Source of the DNA: Ailanthus altissimus
Lineage: Eukaryota > Streptophyta > Magnoliopsida > Sapindales > Simaroubaceae
Reading direction: 5' to 3'
Assembly (NCBI GenBank): GCA_946807835.1
Contig: OX327702.1
Span: 12,214,001-12,278,000 of the forward strand
Length of the DNA: 64,000 nucleotides
Below, in pieces: positions 35,031 to 47,649 of the stretch. The translations under genes and the position numbers were made by a program. Below the pieces are notes generated by a model. That model saw nothing but the letters and a program-made list of their open reading frames with translations. It had not been told where the DNA came from and did no database searches. The stretch's first letter is position 1; every line of letters begins with the position of its first letter.

Positions 35031-37218
35031 TGTTGGGGTTGATTATTCAAGGGTGTTTGCATGTAGGTTTTGTATTTAACAACAATATATACATATCTCA
35101 TATATATAATCAGGCAGCGGAAGCTTAAAATATTGTAGTAAACACAATTATTACATATTAAAGGAATTAACAGAAACGAAATTGAGAAATAACCATTAAA
35201 GCCTTTGGATGAAAATTGTTGAAGTCCACCGAAATGTTATCTTTGATCAATTCTAGAAATCAACAATAGTGGGTTTGATTATCTAGAATGACAGCCTTTG
35301 ATCTAGCCAAAGTTTAACAACTTAAACTTATGTTCTTGATTTTTTCTTTTGATTAATACTTAATCAATTAATCAAAACCTATTTTGCTAAATTGATTTTA
35401 TGCCTTATAAAAGAAAATTATGAATTCAACTCTTGAATCTAATAAATTAAAAAATAAATTCTCTTTTCTCTCTTTGTAATGGCTGACCAAAGTTTTAGTA
35501 AAAAGAAAATTTAATAAATTTATGAATTTTAATTACATTTGTCTAATTTATATAAATGAATTTAATTTCATTTATACACTTAATTTCAATTTGTATTTAA
35601 CCTAACCTAATCGTAGGTAACTCTTAACTCTAGTTAGGTTAAATAAACATTTAAATATTTTAACTATAGTTAACACTTAACTCTAATTAGGTAAAAGAAC
35701 ATTTAAATATTTTAACTATAGTTAACTAACTTAACCATGGTTAAGTTAACTTTTACTTAACCATTAAGTAAGGTTTACTTAACTTAACCAAATGGTTAAC
35801 TCTTAACCATAGATAAACTAAATTATTTATTTAACAATTAAATAAATAAATATTTATTTGAATTATTTAATAATTAAATAATCATTAAATAAAATTACAT
35901 TTATGCCCTTACTAGGTTATCAAGTTAACCTAAAGTGGGTCCCACCATTTAACCTTATACTTTAGTTAACTTAACCATAGTAAATTGCTGGATTTTACTG
36001 TATTGAACTATTCAATATGGCACGCTGCCCAAGTGCTCAAAGAGTACATTTCATACTGGGACTCCCTAGGTCCACGCCCGATTCATCAAATGAAACTATT
36101 CCATAAGTCCATGATCGATGCCCCACGCATACGTTACGGATATTACAAATTAGTGCGCTAGACTATACATGTTGAGGTTACTACATATTTGTATAATCCT
36201 TCCGTCATTATATCCTGGATGAGCGAGATATAGATCATTACTGTCAAATCCCGATAATTTCATCCGTTACTTTATCTTTAGATTCGTATCTTAATGAACA
36301 ATATATGCAAACACTTTTTCTATAATGTTCAAACCTGTAGGAAACTCTTTTCCCAGGTTGATTGCTTATGACCATATAAGACTTTACAAGATACAATCTC
36401 GAAGTTTCGGATATACAACCCATCTATGTGAGTTAGCAGATCCTATATCTATGCACATAGAACTCCATGAGCATCGAACCATACCCAGCGACACGTAGTA
36501 GTCAGACCATGAAAGGTCTCTGACATACATGAAACCAAAGTATGGTGAATCTCCCACAAGCTCACCGTGGCGCTCAGGTCGATGGACCACAAATATTACT
36601 CAACTCGAGAGGACCTTACTTTGACGGTTTCATAGGATATCTATTAGGGTTCTCGTGAGTCCGTTCAGTATCCAGTCCTAACTGAATACCTGTATGTCTA
36701 TATGAGCTTTAACCAAGCTCATGGTTAACTAAGAATAATCATCTGTACAATACAAATATAGACATATACTAATCTATATTATTGTGTTTCATCGATAGAC
36801 CCTCATTGGTGAACATAGATCAGGAACTCTTTATTTAAGAATATACTTACATAATGACATTTCTTATTTTCTATTTCAACTCTTTGCAACTATGTCATTA
36901 CTAGTAGATTCTTAGGTCTTTGTCACATTATAGATAAAGTTTTAAGTATTTAGTTCTCGCTGACTATTATAACCTACTAACGTTTAGTAGTGCTAACTCT
37001 TAGCATTTATAACAATCAGCATTGCTAACTCTTAGCTCTAGTCTAAACTCCTTTAAACCAGATCTGAACTTATTCAGATCTTACAATGTCTATAATGTTA
37101 CAAGCTTAATTACCATTTAATAAAGGTTATTAGCGATTTAATAAAATATTCATTGTATAAATATTACAAAATAAATATTCATACAAACAGGGATGACACG
37201 TAAGTATAAACCCTAACA
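35031..37218 (-). mobile_element. Copia C2 solo LTR with target duplication CAGGT
   Basis: TGTTGGGGTTG to ACCCTAACA, 2188 bp, with CAGGT on both sides (35026-35030, 37219-37223). A 22-bp perfect palindrome lies at 35727-35748. The half from about 36000 shares the copia domain seen in C1 and C3. Confidence 0.93.
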
Positions 37219-37546
37219 CAGGTCTCGATACGCATGCTGCTGATTCAACTATTGCTGAGTAGTGGGCCAAATATGAAGATCATTTTTGTATATATAAATG
37301 TACTAAATAGCACCATTTGCTTTCTGCATAGTAGTTGTTGGCATGTATATTTGTATGTATATTTTGAACCAACAAGAAGAGATTTTGATATTATGATGAT
37401 TGTTTTTTTTACTTTTTATAAGTATGCTCATTTTGTGATTTAAATGAAACTATTGAGTTGTGTTAGATTTGATTTGGAAATTATCAGAGGTTCGAATTGG
37501 TAGTATTAAGAAGTGTTTAAAATAGAAGTGAAATTTCTTTGTAGGT

Positions 37547-39674
37547 TGATAAACGCACTTTATATATGATATCACACCCTTATTAATTTGATAATTGCTC
37601 ATTTTGAATATGAATTCATGGCTTTTTATGTATATTAATTTTATTTTGTAAGTTTCAAGTTAATAGAGCTATTTAGAATGAAAATTCAGAGAAAACAAAC
37701 TAAAGACCAAAATGCTATAGTGTAATGAACAGTAACGGATAAATAGTGCCGTTATAGTGACAGAAATAGTATTTGGCGCCCTAGAGCCAGAAAATGGCGC
37801 CCAGGCGCCAAAATGGGCTCCATTGGCAGAATGCTCGGTGCCTAAGCACCACCACTTGTTTTAACCCCCTTTTTCTTGCCCTAATTTAAAACCTATAAAT
37901 ACTATCCTTTAGCTATTTTTCACAAAGATGAGAGGGAGGCACAAAATTTGCAAAAGAGAACAAGGCTTGAGCTCAAATTTGAAGAGAAGAAATTATGTCT
38001 CCAAGGTTTCTTAAGCATCATTGAAGACATTTGAAGGATTGAAACTATAAAGACATCCCCAAATTCGGTTTTCTCTTTCTTTACTTTGTATTTTCTCTTT
38101 TGTTTAAATTTACAACTTTGAATAATGTTTATATCTATGGATTTCTTGATATTATTAGTTATGGTTGGATTTTTTATGTGATTAAACTTGATTCTAAGGC
38201 TTGATGTAGTTTTATTTATATTACGTTTGGATGATTTAGTATATTTTCCTCGTAATCCATTTATGTTTCTCTATGCTTAATGCTTCTAATTGATTGAAAA
38301 ATAAATTGGTTGTTGTGAATTTATGGATTGATGCTTAGGAGAGCTTGACCCATTTATTGTATTTGAGAGAAATATAGCCTTAGTTTGTTATTGAGTCAGG
38401 AGGCTAATAATACTTAAGTAATCACCATGGTTTCCTTAGGGTTTGCATGTGGTGCACGCCAAGTGTTTGATAAAATGCGTGACAGGCATAAACACTTTGG
38501 GCGTGCCATTATGCCTTGGATTTCATTTGAGGCTTAGGAGAGGTAATGAAATTAATCCTTGGGTAATCAATTTAAGGGTTGCGTAATGCATGTATATGTA
38601 AACAAGTTAAATAGGGATGTCAACTTGAATATGTATGCATGGTATCTCATTCGGCACTCGGGAGAGGGAATGAGATTCGTTTGCCTTGAATTTCATTTGA
38701 GGCTCAGGAGAGGTAATGAAATTAATCATTGGGTAATCAATTTAAGGGTTGCGTAATGCATGTATATGTAAACAACTTAGATAGGGATGTCAACTTGAAT
38801 ATGTATGCATAGTATCTCATTCGGCACTCGGGAGAGGGAATGAGATTAGTTTGAAGCCCTTGAATTAAACGAAATGCTAGATGGGAAAAACATAGGAGGA
38901 ATAGAATGAAATCAATGCTCTAGGATCCCATTTTTATAGGATTCACCATATCGTAAGATTATCATTTTGTTGTTAGATTATATGTTCTAGGCCTTGATGA
39001 AACTCTATTGAACAATATGTGTTGATGTTATTTTGTAGTTAATGACTATATTTTGTTATTCATTTATGCTTTTTATGTGCTTCATGCTTTTAATTGCATT
39101 AGGAAATGGATTAGATGATTTGAACATTTGGGTTATGTGCTTGGGAATGTTTAATCTATATATTGGTTGTAAAAGGCATAGCTTTGAGTTTGTTGAGTTG
39201 GGAGACTAATAAACTTAGGGTAGTCGCATAAGGGTAGCTTAATACGTGTATGTATAACGAATTAGATAGGGATATCAACTTAGTTGTATATGTATAGTAT
39301 CTCATTCGGTACTCGGGAGAGGGAATGAGATTAATCATAAACCCTGGACTAATGAATGCATAAAATTGGTTATTGATCATTAATGACAAAGGCCACAGGA
39401 GCAATAGAGGAAAACTAAGTCCCTAGAACCCCATTGCCATAGATCTCTCATGTCTTTAATTTGCAAGTTATTTAGTTTTAAGTTCCCTTTTAATTCAATA
39501 ATTCATCTTTCCCTTTAGATTATTCTAGATAAAGTTAGGTTGCCAACATCATAGTACTTAGCATTAATTTAGGACATAATTCTTATGGGAATGATACTCA
39601 CTCATCACTTTATTACTTGTTTATGACCTGTGCACTTGCGGTTACAAATTCGCATGTGTATAATTTTACGAACA
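37547..39674 (+). mobile_element. Athila-like solo LTR, duplication TAGGT/CAGGT
   Basis: TGATAAACGCAC to TTTTACGAACA, 2128 bp. The right pentamer CAGGT (39675-39679) and left TAGGT (37542-37546) differ by one transition. It resembles the A LTRs in its TGATAA start and in the CACTTGCGG box near its end; the Ty3 assignment is inference. It contains three GGCGCC words at 37775-37809 and a duplication with hairpins. Confidence 0.8.
38513..38852 (+). repeat. 170-bp tandem duplication with hairpins
   Basis: 38513-38682 and 38683-38852 are nearly identical. Each holds two stem-loops with related loops: arms ATTTCATT/AATGAAAT and ATCTCATTC/GAATGAGAT. A third, partial copy of the second stem-loop lies at 39299-39331. 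Confidence 0.9.
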
Positions 39675-39848
39675 CAGGTTTTATATGGATTTTTCAAAAA
39701 ACAGGGGAAACTTTGCCCCTTTTTTTAAAAAGGGTTCGCCTTGCGGAAATTTCTCAACTTACCTAGTTATATTCTGACGAACTTCCGTCGAGGTGCCCGG
39801 CAGGGCTGCTGGGACCTACAGTAGAGGGTCTCAGGGCGAGTCCTATCA

Positions 39849-40318
39849 AGGACTTTTATTCCAACTGGGTTTATGATTTATTAAGATGTTATAAACACTA
39901 TACTATATAAAACCTTATAACTCCTTAAGGATTGATTAAGCAATAAGAGAGATTTCAAGATAGAATAGAGAATTAGGTAGACATTAAATGCTTGTGTGCA
40001 TTATAGTGGAACTAATGTTAGGTATCTTTGTTCTTGTTTGAATAAAATGAGCAAAAAATATATCATTTGAGAGTTCTTTATTCTGTATTTCTTGAATCTC
40101 TAAAGAGTTAATAAGAGAGGCTAGAATTCCTTGATCTATCATAGACATAAGCTATTGCTGCCAAACCACGTAATTAGTTGTATGTGTTCTTATTGATCTT
40201 GTTCTTATTCTTTCTTGCTCTTATTTTTCTTGTGGTTGAAAGCTTCCCCAACCATTATGTGTTAGGGAAAAGGCTAATCATTAGGAGAGATTAGTGGTAA
40301 GCTTAATTCTCTTTGACA
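39849..40318 (+). mobile_element. Copia X 5' LTR, truncated
   Basis: Matches 44590-45038 (CTTATTC...GTTTATGA, TTTGAGAGTTCTTTATTCTGTATT). It ends TTTGACA at 40318. The start is missing where it meets the T LTR end at 39848. A primer site follows at 40321 (TTGATATCAGAG), and a second similar one near 40365 (CTAGTATCAGAGC). Confidence 0.8.
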
Positions 40319-40444
40319 AATTGATATCAGAGTTGCAAGTAGAGGCTTGATACTTCAACAAACTAGTATCAGAGCTAAGGTTGAGGTCCATATTGCAGAG
40401 CATGGGTGAAAGAGTCAGATTACAAAGCAAAGAAGGAATTAACC

Positions 40445-41349
40445 ATGGAAACACTCAAGCAAGATATATAAAAGTTCAATAGGATGAAAGACTTCAATTT
40501 ATAAAAAGTAAAGGTTATAGCTTTACTAGTCAAGAAAGGGATAAACTCTGCCTTGGAGGAAACCCAAACAACTACTAGTGAAGAGAAAAAACCTATGAAG
40601 CTTGGCACATTACATTAGGACACCATTCAGAAGAAAGCCCATAATATCATAGTTCTAGCACTGAGTTACAAAGTATTAGGGGTGGTAGTTGGTGAGAAGA
40701 TGATAATAGGCCTATGGAAGAAGCTCGACATACTATACATGATGAAATCCTTAGCAAATTATTTTTATATGAAGGAGAATTTATACTAGCTTTTAGTGTC
40801 TGAGGGATCTTCAATTAGAGATTATTTTGATGCCCTTAATAAGATCATAATAGATTTTGAGACCATAGACATCAGGATCGAGGATGAAGATAAAGTCATT
40901 ATCTTGTTTAGTTTGTTGCCACTGAGTTATGAGCACTTTGTGGATACACTCGTGTATGGTAGGGAGACTATTTCAATAAAGGGTGTTAAATTCTTATTAT
41001 GTTCAAAAGAATTAGGGAAGAGATTCAAATTTGATAGTGCAGCAGGTTTAGTTACAAGAGGAAAGAAGAACAACCAATCTAAAGAGAGATCCAAAAAGTG
41101 TTTTCTTTGTAAGAAAGAAGGGCACTATGTAAAGGATTATCCTAAAATAAAAAAAAAGTGATGGAGATGCTGCAATAGTATGTTATAAGGATGACATCAA
41201 AGTTGTAGACTCCTTAGTAGCCTTTAAGGAAAGTACATTAGAAAATGGATGTTAAATTCTGGTTGTAGTGTCCACATGTGTCTGGATAGATCATGGTTCA
41301 CCAACTATAAAGCCATCAGGGATAAAATACTAATAAAGAATGACATAGC
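40445..41349 (+). pseudogene. Copia X gag and protease start
   Basis: ATG at 40445 (METLKQDI). Gag blocks: EETQTTTSEEKKP, SSIRDYFDALNKIIIDFETI and LLPLSYEHFVDTLVYGRETI (40796 on). The knuckle is CFLCKKEGHYVKDY, with Tyr in place of the last Cys. After a frameshift, the protease reads WMLNSGCSVHM. The Asn codon at 41255-41257 replaces the catalytic Asp. A C1 solo LTR interrupts at 41350. Confidence 0.85.
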
Positions 41350-43673
41350 TGTTGAGAATCGAGTGTGAGACATACAAGTGTATACGTAATTTTAAAAATT
41401 ACTACACGCAGCAGAAACATGTTAACATATACACTAAATTTAACGAATTTAATCACATATATCACATATATGCTCAAGTATAACTATTATACAACAACTT
41501 ATACATGATGAACAATTGTGTACATAATATTAAAATTTAAAGAACACTTACCTAATGAATGTAGTTTTACAAAATCTTCAAGTCTTTCAACAATCCAATT
41601 AAAGAGCTCACCTTGAAGTGCATTGTTGAACAATTCTAGTCCATAACGTTTGGTGGGATTATGAAACTAGAATGGTTGCTTAGTTTTTACAATTTCCAGC
41701 AAATTGTTTCTTAAATGGAGATTATTAATTATGTATACAACTCTTGTAATTTTATTGAAAATAATTTCCATAGGATAATTAATTTTAGCACAACTCTTGT
41801 GTTAAATTATATATTTCTTTCTCCATTTTCTTTTATTCATTTTGATCCATTTATGAGAGAAGAAGATGAAGAGAATTTCTTTTTCCTTTCAACACTTAAA
41901 AAAACACCAAAACCAAAACTCTCTCACTTGCCTTCAAAATGAGCTTGCCGAATTCTCCTCTCATAAATGAATCAATTAATTCAATTGTTAGCCAAAGTTT
42001 TATTTTTTTTATTCAACACTTTTTGATAAAATAAAAACAAGTGCTCCACCAATTTAATTGTTGGTCTCCAACTTATGATTAATTTATTAAGCACTAGAAT
42101 AATGCCTACCTAAATAAATCATTACCTAACAAATATAATTATTTTAATCATATTAGGTAAATAAATGGCCAACATCTAGGCCCCTCATTATATTAAAATA
42201 TAATGACCATGATTAATATATTATCTAATTATATAATAATAATATCTAATTTAATTATTCAAAATAATTTTGAATAATTACTTTTTACCTTACTAGTTCT
42301 TACTACCAAGGTTAAATGGTAAAACTAAGGTAAAACCAAATCATGGAACAACTTTTACCACTTGTAAACATTCTATTAATTAACAACACTTGTTAATTAA
42401 TTCAATGATATACTTAACAATTAAGTCTTGACAAATGCACATCCCGAGGGATCCCGAAACAATTATTTTTATTTTGTTGGAATTTATTGTATCCAATTAT
42501 TCAATTCAATCCGCTACCCTAGTTCGCAATGAGTACACTTCATATTGTGAGACTTTCTAGGTCTACACTTGATTTGTCATATAGAGCTCCTCCATACATC
42601 TGTGAACGATGCCGCGCACACACGTTACGGATATTACAAATTAGCGCATTATACCATGTAAGTTGAGGTTATTGCATATTTTTATAATCCGTCCATCATA
42701 TATATCTTAGAAGAGCAAAGATATAGATCATCATCGTCAAATCTCTATTTGCTCAACCATCAACTTATCTCCAGATTTATATTTCCTTAAATAATATTCA
42801 CAAATACTTTTGTGATATTGTTTATCCTTTCGAAATAATTTTTTTGAGATTTATGCTTGTGGCCATAAGACTTTCTGAAAAACAATCTTGGAGCATCAGG
42901 ATATACAACCCACTCATATGAGCTGATAGATCCCATATCTATGCACACCAAACTATATGAGCATTGGACCATACCTAGCGACACACAGCGATCAGACAAT
43001 AAAAGGTCTCTAACATGTGTGGAACCAAAGTATGGTAGATCACTTATAAGCCCACCGCGACGCTCAGGTTAAAGGACCACAAATACTACTCAACTCGGAA
43101 GACCTTCCATTGACGACTTTATGAGATGTCTATTAGAAGTCTTTGTAAGTTTGTTCAATATCCAGTCCTCACTAAATACCTGTATGTCTATACGAGCTTC
43201 CACTAAGCCCATAGTTTGCTAAGACTAACCATCTGGACCATCCAGATATAGACATACACTAATCTATATTAATGGGTTCTACTGATAGACCCGCATTAAT
43301 GAAATTAGATCAGGAACATCATGTTTGAGAGCATACTTGGATAATGACATTTCTCAGCACCATCTGTAATTATTTGTAGCTATGTCATTATAAATATATT
43401 CTCAGGTCATTGTCCCATTTAAAAAAAGGCTCTAATTGTTTAGATTTTGCTAACTCTATTAATCTGCTAACTCTTAGTACTTTTAACTATTAGTGTTGCT
43501 AACTTTTAGCACTGATCTAAACTCCTTCAGATTGTACAATGTCTGAAAAATTACAAGCATCTTACCATTTATTATAAAAAATATTAACGATTTTATTAGA
43601 AATGATAATTGTATAAATACTATCATTAGATTTTTATACATAATGGGATGGCATGTAAGCACAAATCCCAACA
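41350..43673 (-). mobile_element. Copia C1 solo LTR with target duplication ATAGC
   Basis: TGTTGAGAATCG to AAATCCCAACA, 2324 bp, with ATAGC at 41345-41349 and 43674-43678. Same family as 14145-16320. Ignoring it and one duplication copy, the X reading frame continues across the site. Confidence 0.93.
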
Positions 43674-43678
43674 ATAGC

Positions 43679-44174
43679 TTATAAGGTCATAGGGTTTGGG
43701 GACATGAGGATGAGTATGATTGATGGGAAGCTTAAGGTCTTACGAGGTGTAAGGCATGTTCCTAAACTTAGGAGGAACTTGATATCCCTAGGTCAACTCG
43801 ATGAAAATGGGTGTTTGATTCTAGCATAAAAAAGAATATCGAGGGTAGTAAAGGAACTATAATGATGAAAAGATGAGAAGCACAAATAAGGGCTCTATAT
43901 GCTTATTGGAATGGCTATGATGGCCCAAAACATGGTGTTGGGCCATAAGGCGACATCTAAAATCAACTCACTGAAATGATTAGGGTCGAAAGAGAATACA
44001 TGACATACATACCCTATTCAAGAAGCAATCGTATCTTTAGAGACCAAAGTCACGAGCCTATAATGAGCTAAGTCTAGATAAATACTTAACTATAATCAGC
44101 TATAGGTGATAGAGCATTGAGTTGGATTGATCTAAAAGCCTTCTTATAGAGAGATTTTGAATAACGAAGGGGTT
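43679..44174 (+). pseudogene. Copia X pre-integrase remnant and polypurine tract
   Basis: Encodes IGFGDMRMSMIDGKLKVL, GVRHVPKLRRNLISLGQLDE and then a degenerate GLYMLIG tail. It goes straight to GAAGGGGTT (44166-44174), the polypurine tract before the 3' LTR. No integrase, RT or RNase H. The minus-strand X copy has the same architecture. Confidence 0.8.
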
Positions 44175-45038
44175 TGTTAGAATTAGTAATTCAATAATCA
44201 TATATGGGCATGAATTTAGATGGATACAAAGTAAAGAGTCAACATAAAATTTAGTACGCAAATGTTATATAAAGGAGAAATAAAATGTAAAACTGAAAGA
44301 AATGAGGGGTTTGAAAACGTAAGGAGGGACGTATAGTTCTGAATGTCCTAACATTGGAAGATAAAACCCCCAACGTGGATTCCAAAGAACCTAATGCCTC
44401 CACGTTGCCAGAGAATGTTGTGGCATTACACCAAGGTTGCATTAACACCCCAACATTCGTCAAGAAAAGCCTTAGCATTAGAATAGTCACATTAATGCTA
44501 TAGCGTTAAATACTAAACGCCTCAACGTTGCTTGTTTGGAAAAATTCAATTTTGCTTAAATTGACTTCTTTGAGTGAGTTTTGGCCTCTCACATATAAAG
44601 ACTCTTATTCAACCTAGGTTTATGAGCATTTGTAAATAAAATATAAACCCTTGTAACCCCTTAAGGATTGATTAAGTATTAAGAGAGACACCAATAAAGA
44701 ATAGAGAACTAGGTGGACACTTAGGGTGGAACCATTGTTGGATATTTTTATTCTTGTCTGAACAAAAAGAGCACTAATTGATCCTTTGAGAGTTCTTTAT
44801 TCTGTATTCCTTGTAATCTCTAGAGAGTTAACAAGAGAGACTAGGATCTCTTGATCCACCATGGACGTAGGTTGTTGGTGCCAAACCATATAATTGGTTG
44901 TGTGTGTTCTTATTGATCTTGCTCTTATTCTTTTTTGTTCTTAGTTTGCTTGTGATTGAAAGCTTCCATAACAATTAGGTATTATGGCAAAGGCTAATCG
45001 CAATGAGAGATTAGTGTTAAGCCCAATTCCCTTTAACA
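44175..45038 (+). mobile_element. Copia X 3' LTR, followed by another primer site
   Basis: TGTTAGAATTAG to CCTTTAACA, 864 bp. At 45042-45053 a good primer site TGGTATCAAAGC follows, so this LTR also acts as the 5' LTR of a further X copy. That arrangement is typical of recombined tandem elements. Confidence 0.85.
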
Positions 45039-45359
45039 AGTTGGTATCAAAGCCTAGAGTAAAGGATTGATACTTCAATAGATTTCTATTTATATTGATT
45101 TTTACTTCCTACTCAAATCTTGATAATATAAGGTGGATCCTTTTGTGCATTGGGATCTGATTTTCTTTCAAACTTTTAGTTTTTGTTGTTACAAATCTAT
45201 AAGATATCAAATGGTAGAAGACAGATCCTTGTAAAAAATATATTTCTAGCATAACTAAAAGAATCAAATCAAATAATGGAGACTTTATTGAAAGAGTTAA
45301 GATGGAACTCAACTGATTTAGTGCACAAGGCAGAGACTAAGATTTACTTAGTTACCTCT
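45039..45359 (+). mobile_element. Leader of a further copia X copy
   Basis: Starts with the primer site at 45042 and continues without gag homology to the CCTCT target at 45355-45359. It resumes at 47591 after the solo LTR. The ORF at 45109-45312 is on the opposite strand and meaningless. Confidence 0.6.
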
Positions 45360-47585
45360 TGATAAAAGTAAATTGTATTTGTTATTTTCACTCATTTAAC
45401 TTGATTAATTGCTTATCTTAACAAGAATATTAGGTATTTTATATATTTTATTTTTATTTTGTAGATTTGGAGTCAATGGAGTAATTGGAGATGAAAATCT
45501 AAGGAAAACAAGGCAAACACATCAAACTTACTACACTAATCTACTACAGTGAAATGCTACAGTATCCCATGAACAATGATTTGGTACAGTCTGTAGTAGT
45601 GAATAGGATTTCACCTCGGCAAAAATTTCAGTGCCCAAAATATTTTGTTGTAGTGCTATATAAATAGTACGCGTAAAACAAGACTTGTTCTTAATGATTG
45701 TAGAGTCACATATAAGTTACATATACAAGTTTTAAATTAGGATAAGAATATACTTAATTGGCGTGTATGGTCAATAAGACTTGTTCTGAATGAATCTAAA
45801 TTTATTACAAGTACCATAGGAATATAGTTATTTGGTAACTTAAGATATACTTGCATGACTGATACGATATTCCTATATCTTAAATTGAGTGTAAATATAC
45901 ACTATCGTATGCAAGTAATAAAGGGAAAAAAAGAGTCGAATGTCAAACCTACAAGGATAATATCTTCTTTTTAACCAAGTACTAAAATTATGTATTTCTA
46001 ATAATTATTCAGAAAAATAAGAATCTAAGAATGAATTTATTAATTATAAAAGTAAAGACACAATATAGAGAGATTGAAAGATAGCAATATAGAGAAAATA
46101 TAGGGTTAATATTATCCCTCAATATACTTTCTAATGATTAATCCTCTAATATTTAATTTCTTTAATTCTTGTTATTGATCAAGACACTAATGTATTCACA
46201 AGTCTCTTCCAAGGTCATGCAAGTATAACTTAATTTATCAATTACCTATATTTGTAATAAATTAAGATTAAGACTTATTGGTTATACATGCCAATTAGGT
46301 ATATTCCTGTCCTAATTTGAAACTTGCATATGCAACATTGAATGTTACTCTACAATCATGCATCAAATTTCTTAGATCTAAATATAATAATTCCTCTTTC
46401 GAGTTCATAAAAAATATTACCAATTTATTCACCATATATTGGCCAGATATATTGAAGCATTAAGAACAAGTAATTTGAATAATAAAGAACTAAGTTTATT
46501 TAAATATTAAAAAGATATGGTAATTAAATGCACATATTGAGTTCAAGTATTAACCTTAGAAAGAAAATTTAGTTCATGGCTACAAGAGAACAACGGCAAA
46601 AATAATAAGAAAACATGATACAATCAATAGCAAACCGATATAAATGTCGAATTGCTCTTGATTGCATTGCCTAAGAAACTCTTGATGCCGAAGAACACCT
46701 TGAATCACTCTTTATGGCTACTTCAATTAAGCTTCAATTACTCTCTAAGACTTGTGTTGCGTGTTCTTGATGTTCTTGGATGCTCTTTAAAGGCTGGGGA
46801 CAAGTGACCTTTTATAGGGATTGATATGAGCTTAAAATCTCCAATTTTTATTGGGTCAGGAATTGCATTGTCATTGGGGTGCTGCGTGGAAAAGGCCATA
46901 TTGCTGGAGCGGTGAAGGTTTAGCACTGGACCGCTAGGCTGTCATTGGCGCGATGGTAAGTTGGCATTGAGGCAATGAACTGTGACTTAAACAGGTTGTT
47001 TTTTCTTTTCTTTTTTTCTTATTTTGATCACTGTTCCAACACTGGGGCAAAACCCCTTGTGACGTTGGGGCAACAGGTTCATATTTTAAAAAGTTTACAT
47101 TTTAGCCATTTATTCAAGTCCCTATAAATAACAATAATGCATATAAATAACAATTTATTCTCATAAAATAATAAAATATCAAAATAAAAATATGAGAAAA
47201 TATTTAAAAAATATGCCTTCATCAATGACCTCGGAAGGGGCTTGTGAGTACATTAGTGTCTTGACCAATAATAAGAATTGATGGATATAAATATTAAAAG
47301 ATTAATCTTTAAAAAATATATTGAAGGATAGTAATTAACTCTAGGCTTTCTCCGTCTTACTATCTTCTTGATTTGTTTTAGTTGTGTCCTTTAGTTTCTG
47401 CACTTTTATTATTTACAATTTGAAGATTTAATTTTGCAAACAATTACTTGAAAGATAAAATTTAGTACTTAGTAGAAAATAAAAATTATCCGTATGGGTT
47501 CGACATCTAACTTAAAAATCTCTTTATTACTTATTATGATAGCATATACTTACGCTTAATTTTAAAATATAAAAATATCTCATCA
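45360..47585 (+). mobile_element. Athila-like solo LTR with target duplication CCTCT
   Basis: TGATAAAAGTAAATTG to ATATCTCATCA, 2226 bp, with CCTCT at 45355-45359 and 47586-47590. The start matches 60542 onward (GATTAATT, ATAAGAATATTAG, TTTGGAGT). The end matches 61690-61743 (CACTTAATTTTAA-like). TACAGT words cluster near 45550-45600, and GC-rich words occur at 46860-46975 and 47040-47075. Confidence 0.9.
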
Positions 47586-47649
47586 CCTCTAACAGGTAAC
47601 TTAAGAGATTACTTACCTTTACTTTATATTTGACACGTGTCTAATTCAA

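Larger units (their letters stand above)
34978..39848 (+). mobile_element. Tekay-like LTR 3' fragment split by two insertions
   Basis: The T sequence is 34978-35030, 37219-37546 and 39675-39848. Together they equal about 31126-31723 of the full LTR and end GTCCTATCA. It is cut first at CAGGT by a C2 solo LTR and again by an A-type solo LTR. Its left part is lost at the junction with C2 LTR sequence. Confidence 0.85.
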
